In this document: in pieces, positions 34,371 through 36,576 of the stretch
Position numbering within the stretch: position 1 is the stretch's first letter
How the letters are laid out: every line of letters starts with the position of its first letter
Assembly (NCBI RefSeq): GCF_905120355.1
Contig: NZ_CAJHOB010000021.1
Span: 1-36,576, forward strand
Origin: Azonexus hydrophilus
Lineage (GTDB): Bacteria; Pseudomonadota; Gammaproteobacteria; Burkholderiales; Rhodocyclaceae
DNA length: 36,576 nucleotides
Direction: 5' to 3'
Made by a program: the position numbers and the translations under genes
The notes under the pieces: model-generated
What the model was told of the DNA's origin: nothing
Database searches by the model: none
The model's input: the letters and a program-made list of their open reading frames with translations, nothing else

Positions 34371-35327
34371 ATGATCAGCACCCGATTCAGTATTGCTGCC
34401 GTCGAGCGTGATACCGGCTTGTCTAAAGACGTCCTGCGCATGTGGGAACGGCGCTACGGTTTTCCACTGCCAGAACGCGACGCCAATGGCGAACGCGCCT
34501 ACCCGGCTGCGCAGGTAGAGCGCCTGCGGCAGATAAAACGCCTGATGGATCAAGGGCATCGCCCCGGCAAACTGCTTGCCCTGCCGGTCGAAGCCCTGGC
34601 CGCCCTGGCACCACGCCAAACTCGCTCCACGCGTAGCGAGCACATCGCCGAAGATGTACATGGGCTGGAGGATTTGCTGCTGCTGATCAAACAACACGAT
34701 GCCAACGCCTATACGCAGGCCTTGCAGCAGCGCCTCGCCCGACACGGCATGCAGCGTTTTGTCCAGGACATCGTGGCACCGCTGACGCAGTACGTTGGCG
34801 AAGCATGGGAAGACGGCCGCATCGAGGTATTCGAGGAACACCTGTTTACTGAACTGACCAAACGCGTACTGCGGCAGGCAATGACCGCCCTGCCAGCGGG
34901 CCTGGGTTCGCCCCGCGTATTGCTGACCAGCGTGCCGGAAGAGCAACACGTCCTCGGCCTGCTCATGGTTGAAGCGCTCTTCGCGCTCGAAGGGGCCGAA
35001 TGCATTCCCCTTGGCACCCAGATGCCACTCACCGAGATTGCCCGCGCCGCACAGGCTCACCAGGCCGATATCGTCGCCCTGTCGTTCTCAACCGCATTTC
35101 CCCATCGCCAGATTCCGCCGCAACTCGAACAGCTACGCCAGTTACTGGCGCCGGAAACAGAACTATGGGTCGGCGGTAGTGGCATCCACCGGGTCACTCC
35201 GCCCGCCGGGGTCAAATTTTTCAGCAGCCTCAAGGCAGGCGTGCAGTCACTGACCGAGCGCGCACAAAAAAAGCACCCTGAAGCGGGTGCTTTCCTGCAC
35301 ATGCCCTTGCCGGGCGCGGCTGATTAA
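34371..35327 (+). CDS. MerR-family regulator with B12-binding domain (CarH/LitR-like photoreceptor)
   Basis: A 318-aa protein starting at ATG 34,371, 2 bases past the last half-site. The N-terminal winged helix ([38 protein letters not shown]) is MerR-type. The middle helical domain has Trp146, nine residues, then Glu-His ([12 protein letters not shown]), the W-x9-EH signature of adenosylcobalamin photoreceptors. The C-terminal Rossmann domain has EQHVLG, the ExHxxG cobalamin-binding motif with His193 as lower ligand. By knowledge of CarH and LitR, the dark form with adenosylcobalamin is a DNA-bound tetramer that represses, and light breaks the Co-C bond and releases it. I infer that it represses itself and the divergent operon in the dark. 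The 3' end carries the infA terminator and overlaps the infA end by 4 bases. Confidence 0.92.
   Translation: MISTRFSIAAVERDTGLSKDVLRMWERRYGFPLPERDANGERAYPAAQVERLRQIKRLMDQGHRPGKLLALPVEALAALAPRQTRSTRSEHIAEDVHGLEDLLLLIKQHDANAYTQALQQRLARHGMQRFVQDIVAPLTQYVGEAWEDGRIEVFEEHLFTELTKRVLRQAMTALPAGLGSPRVLLTSVPEEQHVLGLLMVEALFALEGAECIPLGTQMPLTEIARAAQAHQADIVALSFSTAFPHRQIPPQLEQLRQLLAPETELWVGGSGIHRVTPPAGVKFFSSLKAGVQSLTERAQKKHPEAGAFLHMPLPGAAD
35270..35293 (-). terminator. Rho-independent terminator of infA inside the regulator gene
   Basis: On the minus strand AAAGCACCC (35293-35285) and GGGTGCTTT (35278-35270) form a 9-bp stem with a 6-base loop, followed by a run of T (35272-35266). It lies 31-54 bases past the infA stop and, on the plus strand, codes for KKHPEAGAF of the regulator. 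Confidence 0.85.
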
Positions 35328-35581
35328 CGCTGACGTACGCGCGGTGCGGCTGGAGGCCGCCCCTCGATGTGACGGAAAGTAATGCGGGCCTTGGTCAGAT
35401 CGTAAGCCGACATCTCGAGCGAAACCTTGTCGCCCGCCAGTACGCGGATATGATTCTTGCGCATCTTGCCGCCGCTGTAGGCAACCAGCGTATGCCCATT
35501 TTCCAGGGTGACACGAAAGCGGGAGTCGGGCAGTACTTCCATCACAACCCCTTGCATTTCAATCGGTTCTTCCTTGGCCAT
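35324..35581 (-). CDS. infA: Translation initiation factor IF-1 (stand-alone copy)
   Basis: An 85-aa protein starting at the ATG at 35,579-35,581, with GGAG upstream. It is a single S1/OB-fold domain, [13 protein letters not shown]...[32 protein letters not shown], which is the IF-1 signature. The C-terminal tail of about 12 residues ([11 protein letters not shown]) is longer than in E. coli IF-1 (72 aa). The gene lies outside any ribosomal protein operon, as do the second infA copies of many betaproteobacteria. IF-1 binds the ribosomal A site and helps IF-2 and IF-3 in initiation. It is convergent with the regulator gene. Whether another infA exists in this genome cannot be told here. Confidence 0.93.
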   Translation of the reverse strand: MAKEEPIEMQGVVMEVLPDSRFRVTLENGHTLVAYSGGKMRKNHIRVLAGDKVSLEMSAYDLTKARITFRHIEGRPPAAPRVRQR

Positions 35582-35684
35582 GGTCGTTTCTCCGGTGTAA
35601 ATCGTTAGGGCAAGCCCAAAATGCGAATATCGCGGATTGAGGTTTGCGTCCCCGATCCGAAATGGCACAGCACAGACGAGCTAA

Positions 35685-35698
35685 CTGGCAGCTGCCAG
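35685..35698. repeat. Perfect 14-bp palindrome CTGGCAGCTGCCAG
   Basis: It sits in the 150-base gap between infA and the 58-aa gene, and is followed on the plus strand by ATTTTCC. It may be part of a terminator or an operator; nothing decides between them. Confidence 0.4.
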
Positions 35699-35708
35699 AT
35701 TTTCCTTA

Positions 35709-35729
35709 CCCAGTCGTCTGCAGACTGGG
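35709..35729 (-). terminator. Hairpin CCCAGTC-N7-GACTGGG after the 58-aa gene
   Basis: A 7-bp stem starting three bases after the stop codon of the small gene. No T-run follows, so it is a weak terminator at best. Confidence 0.4.
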
Positions 35730-35731
35730 AA

Positions 35732-35908
35732 TTAGCGTGGCGTGACCTGATAGCGACGCAAGTCGCACTGGGACAAACCTGCCAGTTCGCCGACAACGCG
35801 GCTGACACCCTGTCCTAGCAACCACCAGGCGCCGCCATAAGGCAACACACTGACACTTGCATCGGCACAGAGCTGATGAGCTTTTGCTCTTTGTTGTTCT
35901 AGATTCAT
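35732..35908 (-). CDS. 58-aa small protein of unknown function
   Basis: An ATG at 35,906-35,908 runs to TAA at 35,732-35,734. A ribosome site AAGAGA is five to six bases upstream. The protein begins MNLEQQRAKAHQLC, has a hydrophobic centre LPYGGAWWLLGQGVSRVV and ends with the charged LSQCDLRRYQVTPR. It has no signal peptide, and the Cys residues are unpaired (14 and 48). A frame of 65 codons on the opposite strand overlaps it but has no ribosome site. I do not recognise a family; the position upstream of infA and next to csp is the only context. Confidence 0.65.
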   Translation of the reverse strand: MNLEQQRAKAHQLCADASVSVLPYGGAWWLLGQGVSRVVGELAGLSQCDLRRYQVTPR

Positions 35909-35990
35909 TAATTCTCTTGCTGATTATTTTTCGGCATCGGTCGGAGCCGATTTCACCCCCGCGTTGGCAATCCTGCCGGTTCAGGGGTGG

Positions 35991-36013
35991 CGGGCAGCTG
36001 CAACAGCTGCCCG
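35991..36013 (-). terminator. Hairpin downstream of the cold-shock gene
   Basis: A perfect 10-bp stem CGGGCAGCTG/CAGCTGCCCG with a 3-base loop, 17 bases past the cold-shock gene stop. There is no T-run; it may work with other factors or protect the mRNA end. Confidence 0.5.
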
Positions 36014-36029
36014 TGCTGCACCTGTAAGA

Positions 36030-36233
36030 TCAGGCAGCCTGAATGTTGCTTGCCTGCTTGCCCTTCGGGCCGGTCGTGATATCGAAATTGACGCGCTGAC
36101 CTTCGGTCAGGGTCTTGAAACCGTTGGATTGAATCGCCGAAAAATGAGCGAAGAGATCTTCACCACCATCATCCGGCGTAATGAAGCCAAAACCCTTGGA
36201 ATCGTTAAACCACTTCACGCTACCTGCTGCCAT
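36030..36233 (-). CDS. csp: Cold-shock protein, CspA family
   Basis: A 67-aa protein starting at the ATG at 36,231-36,233, with AGGAG about eight bases upstream. Both RNA-binding motifs are present: KGFGFITP and DLFAHFSAI. It is the normal size and has the KGKQASNI ending of the family. It binds single-stranded RNA and DNA, keeping mRNA unfolded in the cold. The AT-rich 5' region (36,234-36,500) is long enough for the structured leader typical of cold-inducible csp genes, but I did not model it. Confidence 0.95.
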   Translation of the reverse strand: MAAGSVKWFNDSKGFGFITPDDGGEDLFAHFSAIQSNGFKTLTEGQRVNFDITTGPKGKQASNIQAA

Positions 36234-36503
36234 ATCTTGAATCTCCTGAAATTTACGGGGCATGGCCCCTGAATGGGGCGAGATCAAGAGAGCGAGGTGA
36301 AAATGGGGGAATGCTGCCGCACTGCTGCGGATACTAGACCAACAAAATAACGACACAACTAGAAATCGCTGCGGTGCACCATACGCACTATCGCGCGATA
36401 TAGCAAACAAAAATTGAAAATAAATTCAGTGCGTTGTCCAAAACCATGTATTTCAATTGCATAAATTGAATAGAATTTTTTGTCTTATTATTTTATTTGC
36501 ATG
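36234..36503. other. AT-rich region upstream of the cold-shock gene
   Basis: No gene is seen. The part beyond 36,410 is rich in A and T (TGTCTTATTATTTTATTTGC) and probably holds the cold-shock gene promoter. The remainder is probably the 5' leader of its mRNA. Confidence 0.5.
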
Positions 36504-36531
36504 AAAAAACCACCCCGAAAGGTGCGGTGGT
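36504..36531 (-). terminator. Rho-independent terminator of a minus-strand gene beyond the window
   Basis: On the minus strand ACCACC (36531-36526) pairs with GGTGGT (36514-36509), with extra pairing inside the loop region, and is followed by TTTTTT (36509-36504). The gene it serves must lie to the right of 36,576. Confidence 0.75.
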
Positions 36532-36576
36532 CCCGGTCGTTTGGACAGCCACCGGGCTGGAATAAGCTAAGGCCGG

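Noticed and set aside
1..36576. CRISPR array, tRNA or rRNA genes
   Set aside because: No regularly spaced repeats, cloverleaf with a CCA end or rRNA-like sequence was noticed by reading. A tRNAscan or CRISPR finder run would settle it.

Overview
The window looks like a GC-rich betaproteobacterial chromosome, probably close to Rhodocyclales. This is inferred from the overall gene content, an S-adenosylhomocysteine riboswitch in front of metH, and a stand-alone IF-1 gene. It falls into two unlike parts joined at about 11,035.

Positions 1 to about 11,035 are a mobile element that interrupts comM; its left end is outside the window. From the left it carries the 3' part of a hybrid histidine kinase (cargo), about 500 bases of non-coding DNA with several dyads, and then a tight six-gene operon on the minus strand. 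That operon starts at the comM junction and reads inward: three tyrosine recombinases (461, 706 and 715 aa), two small HTH-plus-coiled-coil proteins (161 and 164 aa) and a RecD2-like SF1B helicase (719 aa). Every gene overlaps the next. The layout recalls Tn554-type tnpA-tnpB-tnpC elements but is larger, has a third recombinase and has a helicase. The middle recombinase lacks the box I arginine and the box II histidine, and base composition changes inside the trio.

From 11,021 to 26,895 lie host genes: the 3' part of comM overlapping a Bcr/CflA transporter; a rhodanese gene and metH (minus strand) with promoter and SAH riboswitch; an EAL-CBS-GGDEF protein; a clade 3 catalase with an OxyR-like dyad upstream; a small unknown gene; sixA; an RhlE-type RNA helicase; a BdlA-like PAS-PAS-MCP protein; a Gph-like phosphatase and a type I asparaginase.

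From 26,892 to 35,327 is a nine-gene minus-strand operon (glutathione peroxidase, FAD amine-oxidase-like protein, DUF1365, cyclopropane-fatty-acid synthase, chalcone-isomerase-like protein, GPH-type transporter, DUF3833 lipoprotein, SDR, SnoaL-like protein). It diverges from a MerR-type regulator with a B12-binding domain of the CarH/LitR photoreceptor kind. The two promoters share their -10 region and are flanked by five TTTGTC-type half-sites. I read this as a light or singlet-oxygen responsive membrane-lipid modification system.

The right edge has infA (whose terminator lies inside the regulator's coding sequence), an unannotated 58-aa protein gene, a cold-shock protein gene and the terminator of a gene beyond the window. 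No tRNA, rRNA, CRISPR array or complete insertion sequence was seen.
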